From: JACJXF01 sp964349045
GTDB lineage: Bacteria; Bacteroidota; Bacteroidia; Bacteroidales; GCA-2748055
Length of the DNA stretch: 8,366 nt
Direction of reading: 5' to 3'
Assembly: GCA_964349045.1 (NCBI GenBank)
Contig: CAYGFI010000191.1
Location: 1-8,366, forward strand
A program made the position numbers and the translations under genes. The notes below the pieces were generated by a model. It was not told where the DNA came from. It saw nothing but the letters and a program-made list of their open reading frames with translations, and did no database searches. This document shows positions 7,854 to 8,366 of the stretch, piece by piece. Position 1 is the stretch's first letter. Every line of letters begins with the position of its first letter.

Positions 7854-8252
7854 TTAAATAATAACACAAACCACCCACCCTAAAACCACCCCTGCACCAA
7901 ACCATATTTTATAAAATAGCTTATGCCGGCGCTGCTGTCTTACGTTCTTAATCTCAGCATCCATTAATCTCGTATCCGTTTCCAGAAGTTTTGAGTACCA
8001 GTTTTCCGCTTCCATGCTTTTAAGCTGTAATGCGGAGTCACATAACTCTACCCGGTTTTCAAGTGCATTAATAAGCTCATTATACAATTCCTCACGTTCC
8101 ATAAGAGTTTCCAACTTCTGTTTGGGAAGATAGAACAGGGTGTCGGGGGATTGGTTGAGGAAGGATTTTTGGGGATGGATAATGCTTTCATTTTCCTGTG
8201 CAAACAGAGAGGTTGAAATGAATAGTAAGCAGAATATTAGGGGGAATTTCAT
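7854..8252 (-). CDS. Small secreted coiled-coil protein with C-terminal membrane segment, unknown function
   Basis: I do not recognise the family of these 132 residues. The first 18 form a clear signal peptide (MKFPLIFCLLFISTSLFA) with likely cleavage before Q19. Residues about 45-108 are charged and helical, probably coiled coil, with one cysteine at 71. A basic cluster RQQRRHK (105-111) precedes a hydrophobic, glycine-bearing segment at 112-132 that should span the membrane. Signal peptide, periplasmic coiled coil and single membrane anchor recall spanin-like proteins of phages, but this is only a resemblance in architecture. The basic cluster would be periplasmic if the signal peptide is cleaved, against the positive-inside rule, so topology is uncertain. 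It points the same way as hsdM, 142 bases upstream of it, with no overlap or evident shared function; it may be a remnant of other accessory DNA. Confidence 0.75.
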   Translation of the reverse strand: MKFPLIFCLLFISTSLFAQENESIIHPQKSFLNQSPDTLFYLPKQKLETLMEREELYNELINALENRVELCDSALQLKSMEAENWYSKLLETDTRLMDAEIKNVRQQRRHKLFYKIWFGAGVVLGWVVCVII

Positions 8253-8303
8253 ATGTTGGTTGTTTTATTAGTGATCAGCAGTTTTTTAAAGTTTAAATCA
8301 ATT

Positions 8304-8330
8304 CAAAATGCAAAATGCAAAATGCAAAAT
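8304..8330. repeat. 7-base tandem repeat, CAAAATG x 3.9
   Basis: Three perfect copies of CAAAATG (8304-8324) are followed by CAAAAT (8325-8330). The array is bracketed by the inverted pair ATTCAA (8301-8306) and TTGAAT (8330-8335). It lies about 50 bases upstream of the minus-strand gene at 7854-8252. On that strand each unit contains TTTG, the Bacteroidota -33 element, so it could affect a promoter, but I see no good -7 box after it. Short AT-rich intergenic repeats of this kind are common in Bacteroidota. Confidence 0.8.
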
Positions 8331-8366
8331 TGAATGAAGAGTAAGCTATAACCTTCAAAGGTGTAT

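Noticed and set aside
7708..7905. 65-residue minus-strand open frame across the gap upstream of hsdM
   Set aside because: It overlaps the end of the gene at 7854-8252 in another frame, runs through AT-rich gap sequence and has no protein-like motif.
8304..8330. Short array as a CRISPR
   Set aside because: The unit is 7 bases with no spacers and no cas genes nearby.
8351..8362. Inverted repeat ACCTT-CA-AAGGT near the right edge
   Set aside because: A 5-base arm at the window edge is too short to call an operator or attachment site without flanking sequence.

Overview
The window looks like Bacteroidota chromosome. Genes are AT-rich, the bases before the start codons are A/T-rich with no strong Shine-Dalgarno sequence, one secreted protein has the 'LFA|QE' signal-peptide ending common in that phylum, and a TAnnTTTG-type -7 box lies in the one real gap inside the main operon. 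I cannot name genus or species.

Almost the whole window (335-7711) is one minus-strand operon encoding a type I restriction-modification system. Reading in the direction of transcription: hsdM (6236-7711), hsdS (5091-6239), an ABC/OLD-like ATPase (3811-5052), a 167-residue protein with a PD-(D/E)XK-like nuclease signature (3311-3814), and hsdR (335-3310). The genes are tightly packed: hsdM/hsdS and ATPase/nuclease each overlap by ATGA, and the nuclease stop codon directly abuts the GTG start of hsdR. HsdM and HsdS would form the sequence-specific N6-adenine methylase, and HsdR the ATP-driven translocase and nuclease.

The point of interest is the ATPase-nuclease pair placed between the specificity gene and hsdR. 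It is not part of a standard type I system and resembles in layout the two-gene ATPase-plus-effector defence modules (Septu, PARIS), but the small partner shows neither an HNH motif nor an evident TOPRIM/DUF4435 domain. I infer a second, nested defence module, possibly one that guards the restriction system. The stretch from about 3300 to about 6700 (3' end of hsdM, hsdS, ATPase, nuclease) is visibly poorer in G+C than hsdR and the 5' part of hsdM, which suggests it was exchanged as a cassette. HsdS carries two homologous target-recognition domains, which predicts a near-symmetric recognition site.

On the left (1-174, plus strand) is what looks like the frameshifted 3' end of an unidentified gene, convergent with hsdR; 175-334 holds nothing I can support. 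On the right, upstream of hsdM, 7712-7853 is gene-free with no clear promoter, then 7854-8252 encodes a small secreted coiled-coil protein with a C-terminal membrane segment, preceded by a 7-base tandem repeat at 8304-8330. I see no tRNA, rRNA, CRISPR array, transposase or integrase.
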